A stretch of DNA of 64,000 bases from Terriglobales bacterium (GCA_035567895.1 DATMPC010000011.1:124001-188000), one strand, 5' to 3'. Numbered from the stretch's first letter, positions 24,505 to 33,143 are shown. The notes: a model not told the origin generated them from the letters alone. Translations and numbers: made by a program.

Positions 24505-25935
24505 CTAGGCTATGGCCTTTCCGAGGCACCGGATTCCTTCACGAATCTGCTGCTCATTCATTCCCGAATATCCCAGCATGAGCCCCGCCCTTGCGGGCGT
24601 CCTCAAAAAGTATTTCGCGATGCCGTAAACGCCAACCTCTTGCGAGGCTGCACGTGCGATCAGATCTTCCTCCGAAGCCGGTTTGCCGGGCCACAGCACT
24701 ACGTGAGTTCCGGAGCCGTCGCCCGTCACGTCAAATCCTCGTAGCTGCTTGTGAATCGCTTCGAGCAACGCAGCGCGACGCACCGCGTTGGCGCGTCGCG
24801 TGCGTCGCAGATGCCGTTCATAGGCTCCGCTGGAAATGAACTCCGCCAACGTCTCCTGCTCGAGAGTAGCGGTGTGGCGATCACAAAGCCATTTGCCTGA
24901 CGTAAATGCTGGCACCAGTGACTTCGGCGCGATTAGATAACCGATTCGCAGTGCGGGAAAAATCGTGCGCGAGAACGTTCCTAAATAGATCACACGCCCT
25001 TCGGTGTCCAGCCCCTGCATCGACTCGACGGGCTGTCCTTCATAACGGAACTCGCCGTCGTAATCGTCTTCAATCACCACGGCCTCCTCCTTCTTCGCCC
25101 ACTCCAGCAGAGCCAACCGCCGAGCCAACGGCAAAATCGCTCCAGTGGGAAATTGATGGGACGGAGTCACAAAAGCAATGCGCGCGCCGCGCGGCAGCTT
25201 CGCAGGATTTAAACCCTCACGATCCACAGGCACCGGATGCAGCCGTGCTCCTGCAGCTCGAAACACCTCTCTCGCACCTTGATATTGCGGGTCCTCCACC
25301 ACAACGCGATCGCCACGTTCCATGAGAACGCGGGCTGCAAGATCCAGCGCCTGCTGCGAGCCGTTCACGATGATCACCTGGGACGCGTCGCAAACCGCAG
25401 CGCGGGAACGCCGCAGGTGAACTGCGATCGCTTCGCGCAGGGCGAGGCTTCCCGCTGCTGGACCATAGTCGAAGTGGCGCACAGACGCTTTCCGCGCGCG
25501 CCGCATTAATATCCGCCGCCACACTTCGAATGGAAACTCGTCCACTCCGCTGCGCCGGTACGCGAAGTCGTAGCGCAGCGCTGCCGACCGTCGTCGCGGA
25601 AAGTCAACGGTCGAAGCAGCCGTCGCGGCTGAAGTCCCGAACCGCGACAGGCGCAGCTGGGCGGAATCGGCGGCCGCTCTTGGGCTCGCACCGAAAACTT
25701 TGGAGGCATAGGTTCCCGATCCGGAACGGCCTTCGACGAACCCTTCAGACAGCAGTTGATCGTATGCCAGCAGAACCACCGTCCGTGAAACCCCAAGCTG
25801 CTCCGCCAGATCGCGCGTCGCCGGAAGCCGATCTCCAGGGCGAAATGTTCCTTGCACGATGGCGCCGCGAAGAGCCAGGTATACCTGGCGTGAGATCGGC
25901 CCAGCTCCTCTAGATAGTGGTATTACTAGAGCCAT
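24505..25935 (-). CDS. MocR/PdxR-type regulator (GntR helix-turn-helix plus aminotransferase-like domain)
   Basis: A 476-residue regulator. Residues 15-80 form a GntR winged helix (RQVYLALRGAIVQGTFRPGD, then RLPATRDLAEQLGVSRTVV). Residues 120-470 form a fold-type I aminotransferase-like domain with VNGSQQALDLAARVL, FVTPSHQFPTG and IEDDYDGEFRY. At the site where family members carry the lysine that binds pyridoxal phosphate (usually GTFSKTLFP) this protein reads GTFSRTIFP, so the lysine is replaced by arginine. It may therefore bind the cofactor or a ligand without a Schiff base. The start is 47 bases from the divergent gene at 25983, which it probably regulates. A tggtatt/aatacca pair and repeated gtggt motifs lie in that gap. 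Confidence 0.88.
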   Translation of the reverse strand: MALVIPLSRGAGPISRQVYLALRGAIVQGTFRPGDRLPATRDLAEQLGVSRTVVLLAYDQLLSEGFVEGRSGSGTYASKVFGASPRAAADSAQLRLSRFGTSAATAASTVDFPRRRSAALRYDFAYRRSGVDEFPFEVWRRILMRRARKASVRHFDYGPAAGSLALREAIAVHLRRSRAAVCDASQVIIVNGSQQALDLAARVLMERGDRVVVEDPQYQGAREVFRAAGARLHPVPVDREGLNPAKLPRGARIAFVTPSHQFPTGAILPLARRLALLEWAKKEEAVVIEDDYDGEFRYEGQPVESMQGLDTEGRVIYLGTFSRTIFPALRIGYLIAPKSLVPAFTSGKWLCDRHTATLEQETLAEFISSGAYERHLRRTRRANAVRRAALLEAIHKQLRGFDVTGDGSGTHVVLWPGKPASEEDLIARAASQEVGVYGIAKYFLRTPARAGLMLGYSGMNEQQIREGIRCLGKAIA

Positions 25936-25982
25936 ATAAAGTGGTGCTTTGAGAATACCATTGTGCGCTGCATCCTGTAGCT

Positions 25983-26528
25983 GTGCTGCAACAGCTAATT
26001 CTCATCTTGGTGGTGTCAACAATGTCTGCTTTGGCACAAGTGAACACAGATCCGGCGATATCGCTCGATTTCGACTTCCTCTTTGGTTCGTGGAAGAGTC
26101 ACAACCACTTCTTAAACGGCCGCTTGCGCGGATCCGATGACTGGATCGATTTCGATGGAACCTTGGAGGCCGAGCCGCTGCTAAATGGCCTTGGCAATAT
26201 CGATCGTTATGCCGCTGTCCGCAATGGACGAACCATCCTGGGCACGACTTTACGGCTGTTTAATCCCGCAACTCAGGAGTGGTCGCTCTATTGGGCAGAC
26301 AATGTGCGCGCCGGCATCCTGCAGCCGCCAATGGTCGGCAAATTCCACGGTGACCACGGCGAATTCTTTGGAGACGAAGAGGTCGATGGCAAGAAAGTAC
26401 TATGCCGCTTCCGTTGGACGCGCACGAACCCTGATGCACCGAAATGGGAACAGGCATTCTCCGCCGACGGAGGCAAGACTTGGGAAACAAATTGGATGGT
26501 GACCTTCACACGGGACAGACAACGATGA
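25983..26528 (+). CDS. DUF1579-like protein
   Basis: A 181-residue protein with a hydrophobic N-terminus (LQQLILILVVSTMSALAQ) that could be a signal peptide. The conserved region (FDFLFGSWKSHNHFLNGRL, GLGNIDRYAAV, TLRLFNPATQEWSLYWADN, WEQAFSADGGKTWETNWM) resembles the DUF1579 family of lipocalin-like small proteins. The start codon is GTG and no clear ribosome site is seen, so the start is moderately certain. Its stop overlaps the start of the next gene as ATGA, indicating coupled translation. It is divergent from the MocR-type regulator, so it may respond to a vitamin B6-related or amine signal. The function is unknown. Confidence 0.7.
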   Translation: MLQQLILILVVSTMSALAQVNTDPAISLDFDFLFGSWKSHNHFLNGRLRGSDDWIDFDGTLEAEPLLNGLGNIDRYAAVRNGRTILGTTLRLFNPATQEWSLYWADNVRAGILQPPMVGKFHGDHGEFFGDEEVDGKKVLCRFRWTRTNPDAPKWEQAFSADGGKTWETNWMVTFTRDRQR

Positions 26529-27178
26529 ACGTTACGGAGCGCACGCAACTCCGGCGTCTTCCCAACCGCGGGTCGCATGAGGTCGAGGCGGTGTGCCAGA
26601 TCCTCGACGCCGGCTTCCTCGCACACGTCGGCTTCAATGTGGATGGTCAGCCTTTCGTGATCCCAACGCTGTATGGACGCGAAGGAGAGGCGCTTTACCT
26701 GCACGGCTCTGCAGCCAGCCGCATGTTGCGTGAGTTGGATGGTGGCATTCCTGCTTGCGTGAATGTCACGCTTGTCGACGGCCTTGTTCTGGCGCGCTCC
26801 GCTTTTCATCATTCCATGAACTACCGCTCCGTAGTGGCATTTGGAACCGCGCGCAAAGTCAACGATCCCAAACAGAAAACTGAAGCACTCCGAGTGATTT
26901 CCGAACACGTGATCCGTGGCCGCTGGAACGAGGTTCGCCTTCCCACCGAAAAAGAGCTCAAAGCAACTGCGGTGCTGGAGTTCACAATTGAGGAAGCTTC
27001 CGCCAAGGTACGCACGGGCCCGCCATTGGACGATGAAGAAGATTACGCATTACCAGTGTGGGCCGGAGTGCTGCCTCTGACATTGACGCCAAACAGGCCG
27101 ATTCCTGATTCGAGACTCTCGGAAGGAACCGCAGTGCCTGGGTACGTTCGGCATTACGGTAATGGCATTAGAACCTAG
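26525..27178 (+). CDS. Pyridoxamine 5'-phosphate oxidase-like flavin-binding protein
   Basis: A 217-residue split-barrel protein of the pyridoxamine oxidase/NimA-like group. Visible segments are VCQILDAGFLAHVGFNVDGQ, PFVIPTLYGREGEALYLHG, SAASRMLREL, SAFHHSMNYRSVVAFGTAR and IRGRWNEVRLPTEKELKATA. Such proteins bind FMN or another flavin and act as oxidases or reductases. The ATG at 26525 overlaps the stop of the preceding gene, which fixes it better than an upstream start at 26444. The pair of genes lies divergent to a pyridoxal-phosphate-type regulator, which is consistent with, but does not prove, a link to B6 metabolism. Confidence 0.83.
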   Translation: MNVTERTQLRRLPNRGSHEVEAVCQILDAGFLAHVGFNVDGQPFVIPTLYGREGEALYLHGSAASRMLRELDGGIPACVNVTLVDGLVLARSAFHHSMNYRSVVAFGTARKVNDPKQKTEALRVISEHVIRGRWNEVRLPTEKELKATAVLEFTIEEASAKVRTGPPLDDEEDYALPVWAGVLPLTLTPNRPIPDSRLSEGTAVPGYVRHYGNGIRT

Positions 27179-27221
27179 CTTTGAAGGGCGACGGTGTCTT
27201 GCCAGTCGTTGATTCTTAGAA

Positions 27222-27384
27222 TGTCATCCTCAGGCCCTCTGTTGGCCGAAGGATCTCCCCGATGCATCGGTCTGCTTTGGTTCGTCCTGGCTCTTTCACG
27301 AGAGCCTGGGCTGAAGAGCCGGGACAGTGGATTCCAGTCCGAAACATTCCGGGAGATCCTTCGGCCAACAGAGGGCCGGATGAC
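27222..27384. repeat. MITE-like element: long inverted repeat with nested stem
   Basis: Left arm 27222-27260 (starting TGTCATCCTCAGGCCCTCTG) and right arm 27351-27384 (ending AGAGGGCCGGATGACA) are inverted copies of about 35 bases, differing by a short insertion in the left arm. Inside, a second stem (GTCCTGGCTCTT with AAGAGCCGGGAC, one mismatch) lets nearly the whole 163 bases fold as one hairpin. There is no gene inside. It is inserted just before the NIPSNAP gene and would contribute nonsense to an over-long start for that gene. Confidence 0.8.
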
Positions 27385-27409
27385 AGTTTCAGACTGGCAC
27401 GAGTTGCAA

Positions 27410-28225
27410 ATGAACCTACTCTTATTTGTACTCCTGACTATGGCTACAACACTCACCCAAGCGCAGACCAAATCCACCGAGCACACCGCTCACCTGCAGG
27501 ACTTTCCTGTCATCGAGTTTCGCCGTTACACCATCAAGGCAGGCGAGCGAGAACACTTTGCCCGGTATTTCGAAAGTTACTTCCCGGAAGCCATTCAGCA
27601 AGTTGGCGCAATCGCCGTCGGCCAATTCTTTGAGCGCGCCGATCCTTCCAGATTTACCTGGATTCGAGGTTTCCACGACATGGACGGTCGCGCGAGCGCC
27701 AATGGCGCCCTCTACGGTGGGCCTCTGTGGAGAGAACATCGCGACACAATGAATCACCTTATGCTCGATAGCGACAATGTGCTCCTGCTCCGTCCGTTAA
27801 GTCCCGAAAGAGGAATTACCGTTCTTCCCGCAGTCGATCCTGTGTATGAGCCCAAAGGTGCTCAAGGCGTGATAGTAGCGCAGATATTCGCAGTAAAGCC
27901 GAACGGCATCGAAGCATTTACGCGGCAGGCGGAAACCGCGTTTAACGGATATCGGTCCGCGGGAGCTCGCGAGGCAGGCGTGCTGGTCACCCTCGACGTG
28001 CCAAATAATTTTCCCAAACTCCCCTTCCGCACCGATGGCCCTTTTCTTGTCTGGCTGGGAGTGCTCAAGGACGACAAAGCCCTCGAAACCCGATTTCGGG
28101 CACTCGCCAATCGCTCGGCTGAATCGCTTTCTGCGGGCGGCCTGCTGCGAGGCACCACGGAGTTAGTGGTGATGGACCCTGCGCACCGCTCCCGTTTACG
28201 CTGGTTGTCTGAATGGCAGCAGTGA
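27410..28225 (+). CDS. NIPSNAP-family secreted protein
   Basis: A 271-residue protein with a signal peptide (NLLLFVLLTMATTLTQAQ). It has two NIPSNAP-type alpha/beta barrel halves: VIEFRRYTIKAGEREHFARY with FFERADPSRFTWIRGFHDMD, and IVAQIFAVKPNGIEAFTRQA with FLVWLGVLKDD. The start is set at the ATG at 27410 because it opens the signal peptide and lies beyond the inverted-repeat element; the frame is open back to 27194 but that part is repeat sequence. NIPSNAP domains form ferredoxin-like dimers of unclear biochemical role. The next gene overlaps the stop codon by 13 bases. Confidence 0.8.
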   Translation: MNLLLFVLLTMATTLTQAQTKSTEHTAHLQDFPVIEFRRYTIKAGEREHFARYFESYFPEAIQQVGAIAVGQFFERADPSRFTWIRGFHDMDGRASANGALYGGPLWREHRDTMNHLMLDSDNVLLLRPLSPERGITVLPAVDPVYEPKGAQGVIVAQIFAVKPNGIEAFTRQAETAFNGYRSAGAREAGVLVTLDVPNNFPKLPFRTDGPFLVWLGVLKDDKALETRFRALANRSAESLSAGGLLRGTTELVVMDPAHRSRLRWLSEWQQ

Positions 28226-28575
28226 AGAAGTCGCAAAGCAAAAACCGCGCAGCAATGAACCGCACCAAAATTGTCGCTGCCATACGCCAGATTCCACGCG
28301 GCATGGTTTCTACCTACGGAGCTGTTGCGTGCGCCGCAGGTTTGCCCCGAGGAGCGCGTCAAGCTGCCGCCGCCCTTCGCACGGCAGTCGGATTACCGTG
28401 GCACCGGGTCCTCGGCTTTGGTGGAGCAATCAAGCTGCGTGGAAACTCCGCATTCGAGCAGCGCTTCCGCTTGGAAGCCGAAGGCGTCCGCTTCCGCGGT
28501 CGCCGCGTGGATATGTCGCAGCATGAATACAAGTTTCCGCGTATTGCTCCTGCGCGAGCGAAGCGAATCGGCTGA
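28213..28575 (+). CDS. Alkyltransferase-like (ATL) DNA-repair protein
   Basis: A 120-residue protein of the MGMT C-terminal family: IVAAIRQIPRGMVSTYGAVA, CAAGLPRGARQAAAALRTAV and GLPWHRVLGFGGAIKL. The active-site motif PCHRV of true O6-alkylguanine transferases is PWHRV here. Tryptophan replaces the alkyl-accepting cysteine, as in ATL proteins. Family members bind O6-alkylguanine without repairing it directly and hand lesions to nucleotide excision repair. The start overlaps the preceding gene; an ATG 14 codons later is an alternative that would remove a basic leader. Confidence 0.85.
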   Translation: MAAVKKSQSKNRAAMNRTKIVAAIRQIPRGMVSTYGAVACAAGLPRGARQAAAALRTAVGLPWHRVLGFGGAIKLRGNSAFEQRFRLEAEGVRFRGRRVDMSQHEYKFPRIAPARAKRIG

Positions 28576-28627
28576 CGCCAGCCTTCACCAGTTAGGTATG
28601 CACTCAGAACATTAGTTCCCCGCAGCC

Positions 28628-28843
28628 TTGCAAACCATCGCCCGCCGACAGAGAATTTTTGGTCCGGCGCTCACGGGATACATCGTCGATTGGACGGGTA
28701 ATTTTCAGGCCGCATTCGCGATTACTGCTGCCCTCTCGCTGACCGGTGCCCTGGCCTGGACCTTCGGCGTAGGACGTTTGGAGCCAATACGCTGGACAAG
28801 GGAGGCTAGAGTACTTCAAGTAGGGGCGAGGAGTTCGGCCTGA
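28628..28843 (+). pseudogene. C-terminal remnant of a major-facilitator transporter
   Basis: A 71-codon frame whose first two thirds read IFGPALTGYIVDWTGNFQAA, then FAITAALSLTGALAWTFGVG, then RLEPIRW. This is the typical last two helices and tail of an anion/sugar-acid-type MFS permease. No upstream helices exist in any frame, and the sequence beyond RLEPIRW is not conserved. It is therefore interpreted as the surviving 3' end of a deleted transporter gene. The remaining bases of the 28576-28958 spacer show nothing recognisable apart from the next gene's ribosome site. Confidence 0.65.
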
Positions 28844-28958
28844 CCCGAACGCGAAACTGTGTCGAAATTCAAATCTTGCCCAGCCGTCCGAGTGCCTATA
28901 AACTCCCACGTTAGTCTTGCTCTTGGCATTGAAAACTTCCCAGAAAAGGAAGGAACAC

Positions 28959-29306
28959 ATGAGTGCCAAAAACTTGTTCACCGACGCAAAATTCGTGGGC
29001 CAGGCAGAGGGCGATAAGCGAAGTTACTACGTCTATCGAACTGCCAACGCTTATCTGGTTGCCACTGCCCAACGGCGCAACAATTATTCCGTCACAGCCA
29101 TTCAATCAGACTCGCCCGATGTGATTGCGCGCAAGTTCAAGGGCAAAGAGATCACCGTGAACAGCCTGAAGTCTGGAGCCCATCGACCTGACCTGTTTAA
29201 GGAGTACTTCGATCGTCTCAACGCTCTGTACGTGATGGTGGCTCTCGGCAAGGCGCGCAAACTGAAAAAGCGCGAGGGACGCGCTATGGTGTTCAAGATC
29301 ACCTGA
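28959..29306 (+). CDS. Small protein of unknown function
   Basis: A 115-residue basic protein starting MSAKNLFTDAKFVGQAEGD and ending GRAMVFKIT. AAGGAAGGA about 6 bases before the ATG at 28959 supports this start over one at 28917. It has no signal peptide or membrane helix. Segments such as SYYVYRTANAYLVATAQRR and FKEYFDRLNALYVMVALGKA suggest a small mixed alpha/beta domain. No family was recognised. Its 3' end overlaps the convergent aquaglyceroporin gene by eight bases. Confidence 0.6.
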   Translation: MSAKNLFTDAKFVGQAEGDKRSYYVYRTANAYLVATAQRRNNYSVTAIQSDSPDVIARKFKGKEITVNSLKSGAHRPDLFKEYFDRLNALYVMVALGKARKLKKREGRAMVFKIT

Positions 29307-30099
29307 CCGTCTGAGACATGTGCTGCGTGGGGCGCAGGAAACGGCGGATACCGAAGTCGTACAGCGCTGACCCCAGCAAACCACCCAACAATGGCCCTGC
29401 GATCGGAACGAGCCACGCACCGCTTCCATCGGTGAGACCGTTGTTGCGGAAGCCCGCGACGACGGTGAACAAACGTGGTCCAAAATCGCGAGCTGGATTG
29501 ATAGCGTACCCGTGCATTCCGCCGAAACTCATGCCGATAGCCACGACTACGAGTCCAATCATCAAAGGTGCCAAGTTCGCGCCAGGCGGCATGTTGAATT
29601 CATCAGTGATTGCCAGAATGAGCAACAGAAGAAGTCCAGTGCCGATTACCTGATCAAGAAATCCCGCTCCCGGCAATGCCGGGAACGTGGGAAACGTCGT
29701 GAAGACGCCTGCCGTGTGATCGAATGACGGATCAACCTGACGGAAGGCTGGGAGGTAATTGCGATACACCACTGCGGCAGCACAGAATGCGCCGGCAATC
29801 TGCGCAACTGAATATGGGATCACGTGTCGCCAGGGAAATCCTCGAAAAACGGCCAGGGACACCGTGACGGCGGGATTTAAGTGCGCGCCAGAGATCTTCC
29901 CCGCGATGTAAATTCCCATCGTAACGGCCAGTCCCCAACCCAGTGTGATGTTCGTGTATCCGCCATGAATGAGCTCCCCGGCATTCTTACTTGGGAACAG
30001 TACGACCATTGCAACTACGCCGATGCCAAACAGAATTAGGACAAAAGTTCCAAGAAACTCCGCGATCAGCTGCGCTACTAATGTCGGTTTCGGACTCAA
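29299..30099 (-). CDS. MIP-family aquaglyceroporin
   Basis: A 266-residue inner-membrane channel with six main helices and both half-helix motifs: NPA in GAHLNPAVTVSLAVF and NPA in YAINPARDFGPRLFT. The Asp after the second NPAR is the residue that widens the pore in glycerol facilitators, so glycerol or a small solute is more likely than water alone. The length is normal for GlpF. No glycerol kinase gene is adjacent, although gpsA and plsY, which use glycerol-3-phosphate, lie 2-4 kb away on the same strand. Confidence 0.9.
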   Translation of the reverse strand: MSPKPTLVAQLIAEFLGTFVLILFGIGVVAMVVLFPSKNAGELIHGGYTNITLGWGLAVTMGIYIAGKISGAHLNPAVTVSLAVFRGFPWRHVIPYSVAQIAGAFCAAAVVYRNYLPAFRQVDPSFDHTAGVFTTFPTFPALPGAGFLDQVIGTGLLLLLILAITDEFNMPPGANLAPLMIGLVVVAIGMSFGGMHGYAINPARDFGPRLFTVVAGFRNNGLTDGSGAWLVPIAGPLLGGLLGSALYDFGIRRFLRPTQHMSQTVR

Positions 30100-30229
30100 A
30101 GATCCGCTCCTTTGTCACGTTAAGGTGGCGAAGTAGTGTAGCAAGGTCAGCCGATAGTGAGTGCTAATGAGAGTGTGTGCTCATCAAGAGAAGGGCCGCG
30201 AAACTTTCGCATGTGGTTCTTGCGAAACC

Positions 30230-31996
30230 TTAAACGCTCTCGCCCGCCACTGCCGTCTGCGCTTCCGGAGTTACGGCTGCGGCGCGGCGAAGGCGGAAGT
30301 CTCCTCGCTCGAACACCGTGCTCAACGCGGCTACAACGCGCGGATCGAATTTGGTGTTTACCAGCGAGTTGATGATGCGCACTACGTACTCCGGATCCAT
30401 TGCGGCCTGATAAGGACGGTTCGTCGTCATCGCGTCAAAGCAGTCGGCGACCATGATGATGCGCGGCGTAAGCGGAATTTCCTCTCCCTTAAGACCATGA
30501 GGATAACCGCGACCGTCGAGTGACTCGTGGTGCAGTTCAATTCCGGGAATCATCTCCTTGAGCATCTCTACGGGACGAAGGATTGCCGCACCCTTAGTTG
30601 TGTGCGTCTTCATGATCTCGTATTCGTCGGGAGTAAGGGCTCCGGGTTTTTTCAGGATTCGATCCTCAATTCCTATCTTGCCCACATCGTGCAGTTGAGC
30701 GGAGATGCGGATTTTCTCGACTTCATCCTCAGGCAAACCCAATTCTTTGGCTATGAGCATTGAATAGCGAGTTACGCGATCGGAATGGCCTCGAGTGTAC
30801 GGATCCTTTTCGTCGACGGCGCCCGCCAACATCTGAATGGAACTAAGAAACAACGTGCGGTTCTCTTCGGCAGCGCGCTTTAAATCCAGAACGAAACGCT
30901 CCAGATCCGAAGTCATGCTGTTGAACGTATCGGCAAGTTCGCCAATTTCCGTACGGCTCTTAACCTGGACCCGTTGAGAAAAATCGCCCCGGGCAATGGC
31001 TCGGCTTGATTCCGTCAGCGTCTGTAGCGGGGTGGCAAGTTGACGCGCGGCGGAGATTCCAAAAGCCAGACTCAGCAGAATCGCCAGCAACGCGAACTGT
31101 TTCGCCTTGGTTTGCATCTCGAAGACGCTTTGATATGCATCTGCCTGCGTCTTCTCTGCAATAACCGCCCACCGTAAGGACGGGACTGGGCTGAAGGTGC
31201 CTAGCATGTCGACGACATATTTTCCGCGCTTCATTCCAAATGAGCTAGTGGCAACGAGTCTGGCGCGAGTCCCCTGGTCAACAAAAGCCTTCACTAACTG
31301 GTTCCCGGTCATGTCCTGACCGGTTGCATATTCACTATTTGCACCGGCCACCAATCGGCCTTGATGGTCAACAACAAAGGTGTCAAGGCCTCCCTGGCTT
31401 GCGGTCTTCAGACTGGTGATGAGGTATTGCAGATCAACCACGGCTCCAATCATTCCCAAAAAATGATCGTCGCTGAGCACGGGAGTGCTTACCAGCATGG
31501 TTGTATGTTGTTCTTTGCCGGAGCCAACGGTGAGAGCTTGACCGTTGTAGACACGCCCTTCCCGAGCTGCCATAAAAGCATGCTCGAGTTCGCGCTGTAC
31601 AAATGCGTCGGGAGCTATGCGTCCTGCCGAGACACCCTTCCCTTCATCATTCAAGAGTGTGGCGTAGGCGAGAATGTCAGACGAGGAGGTAAATCTCTCA
31701 ACCAGAGCTCGCAATTCCGGCGTGTTTACGTGATCGCCGGTGAGATTCCCCCCGCTTGTAACCAAGACGGCGGTTGACAGATTTCCGAGGGACGCTTGCA
31801 GGGTAGCTTGGCGGTGTTCAACGTCATCGCTCAGGGACTTCGTAACGGTATTCTGCAGGAGCTGCTCGTTGATTTTCAGGCGTTCGCGATTGACAGCAAC
31901 AACTTGAGTACCGTAAAAGTACAGCGGCACCACACCTACAAGGATCAAAACACCAGAAATCAGATAGAGCAGCGGTATGCGGTTGGGCAGGCGCAT
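30230..31996 (-). CDS. HD-GYP cyclic-di-GMP phosphodiesterase with sensor and HAMP domains
   Basis: A 588-residue membrane sensor. The N-terminal helix (LYLISGVLILVGVVPLYFYG) is followed by a Cache-like extracellular domain to about residue 290, a second helix (FALLAILLSLAFGIS) and a HAMP domain (ATPLQTLTESSRAIARGDFS). The HD-GYP domain (about 380-570) has LHDVGKIGIEDRILKKPGAL, MKTHTTKGA and LHHESLDGRGYPHGLKGEEI. All the metal-binding His/Asp residues and the GYP motif are intact, so it should degrade cyclic-di-GMP in response to an external ligand. It stands alone. A link to the type IV pilus genes 25 kb away is possible but not shown. Confidence 0.92.
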   Translation of the reverse strand: MRLPNRIPLLYLISGVLILVGVVPLYFYGTQVVAVNRERLKINEQLLQNTVTKSLSDDVEHRQATLQASLGNLSTAVLVTSGGNLTGDHVNTPELRALVERFTSSSDILAYATLLNDEGKGVSAGRIAPDAFVQRELEHAFMAAREGRVYNGQALTVGSGKEQHTTMLVSTPVLSDDHFLGMIGAVVDLQYLITSLKTASQGGLDTFVVDHQGRLVAGANSEYATGQDMTGNQLVKAFVDQGTRARLVATSSFGMKRGKYVVDMLGTFSPVPSLRWAVIAEKTQADAYQSVFEMQTKAKQFALLAILLSLAFGISAARQLATPLQTLTESSRAIARGDFSQRVQVKSRTEIGELADTFNSMTSDLERFVLDLKRAAEENRTLFLSSIQMLAGAVDEKDPYTRGHSDRVTRYSMLIAKELGLPEDEVEKIRISAQLHDVGKIGIEDRILKKPGALTPDEYEIMKTHTTKGAAILRPVEMLKEMIPGIELHHESLDGRGYPHGLKGEEIPLTPRIIMVADCFDAMTTNRPYQAAMDPEYVVRIINSLVNTKFDPRVVAALSTVFERGDFRLRRAAAVTPEAQTAVAGESV

Positions 31997-32110
31997 TGAA
32001 AGTTTTGGGAATTGAACGGAATTCTATCCCGATTATCCCGAAACTCCGGATGTCTAACTACGTTCTCAGGCGTTTTACTGATTACTTCGGTCCTAGGAGC
32101 ACGCATGGCG

Positions 32111-33106
32111 TCACTCTTCTCGGCCTGGGCGACTCATGAGTTCGCGGATTGCATCTTTAGGAGACTTTTCCTCATGCAGAAGGGCATGGATCTGCTCGGT
32201 AATCGGCATCTCGATGCCGTGGCGTGCCGCCAAGCCTAAAGCCGCATCGGTAGTAAGCACGCCCTCGGCAACCATGCCGTGCATACCCGCCATGATGTCA
32301 CTCAGCTTATGTCCACGCCCTAATTCCACGCCGACCGTGCGATTTCTTGAAAGTCCGCCTGTGCAAGTCAGAACGAGATCACCCATACCGGCGAGGCCGG
32401 AAAGCGTTTGTGGGCGAGCCCCGCAAGCGACCGCAAGGCGCGTTATCTCGGCCAGGCCGCGTGTGATGAGCGCTGCCGCGGTGTTGTGACCAAACCCGAG
32501 ACCTTCCACGACACCCGCAGCGATCGCGATTACATTCTTGAGTGAGCCGCCGAGCTCCACTCCAACGACGTCGTCGTTCGTGTAAATGCGGAACATTGGA
32601 TCGCTGAATTCGCGCTGGATGGTCGCCGAGACATTTGCATCTGTCGAGGCGACCGTAAGCGCTGTTGGATCTCCACGCGCTACTTCTTTTGCAAACGTGG
32701 GCCCGCTGAGCGCGGCGACTCGGCTCACTCCGGCAGCATCGGCCGCAACTTCGGTCATACGCTTGTAGGTTCCGTTCTCGATTCCCTTGGTTGCGCTAAC
32801 CACGACCACCTCCCCAGACAGCGACCCCCTCATCTGCTCGTACAGACGCCGCGCATGGTGCGAGGGCATCACCGTGAGAATAGTTTCTGCGCCGCTAAGA
32901 GCGTCGTGAAGGTTGTTGGTAACCTGTACCGCTTCGGGAACCTTGCATCCGGGCAAGAATAAGTTGTTGCTGCGCGTGCTCTCGATAGATTCGCGCACTT
33001 CGCGCTCAAAGGCCCAGAGTTGAACCTGATGCCGACCACCGCGCGCAAACACTATCGAAAGCGCGGTGCCCCATGCCCCGGCGCCGATCACGGCGATGCG
33101 GCTCAC
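32111..33106 (-). CDS. gpsA: Glycerol-3-phosphate dehydrogenase [NAD(P)+]
   Basis: A 331-residue cytoplasmic enzyme that reduces dihydroxyacetone phosphate to sn-glycerol-3-phosphate for phospholipid synthesis. The N-terminal Rossmann motif is IAVIGAGAWGTALSIV. The substrate region has SATKGIENGTYKRM and LSGPTFAKEVARGDPTALTV. The C-terminal helical domain includes LGGSLKNVIAIAAGVVEGL and GLAGMGDLVLTCTGGLSRNR. Length and motifs are standard. plsY, which uses the product, follows upstream on the same strand 37 bases away, so the two form a lipid-precursor operon. Confidence 0.97.
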   Translation of the reverse strand: MSRIAVIGAGAWGTALSIVFARGGRHQVQLWAFEREVRESIESTRSNNLFLPGCKVPEAVQVTNNLHDALSGAETILTVMPSHHARRLYEQMRGSLSGEVVVVSATKGIENGTYKRMTEVAADAAGVSRVAALSGPTFAKEVARGDPTALTVASTDANVSATIQREFSDPMFRIYTNDDVVGVELGGSLKNVIAIAAGVVEGLGFGHNTAAALITRGLAEITRLAVACGARPQTLSGLAGMGDLVLTCTGGLSRNRTVGVELGRGHKLSDIMAGMHGMVAEGVLTTDAALGLAARHGIEMPITEQIHALLHEEKSPKDAIRELMSRPGREE

Positions 33107-33143
33107 GCGCTACTCCTTGCTTGCGGGCGGATGGATCTGGACA

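Noticed and set aside
27194-27409. Extended N-terminus for the NIPSNAP protein
   Set aside because: The added 72 codons run through the inverted-repeat element, and a good signal peptide starts at 27410.
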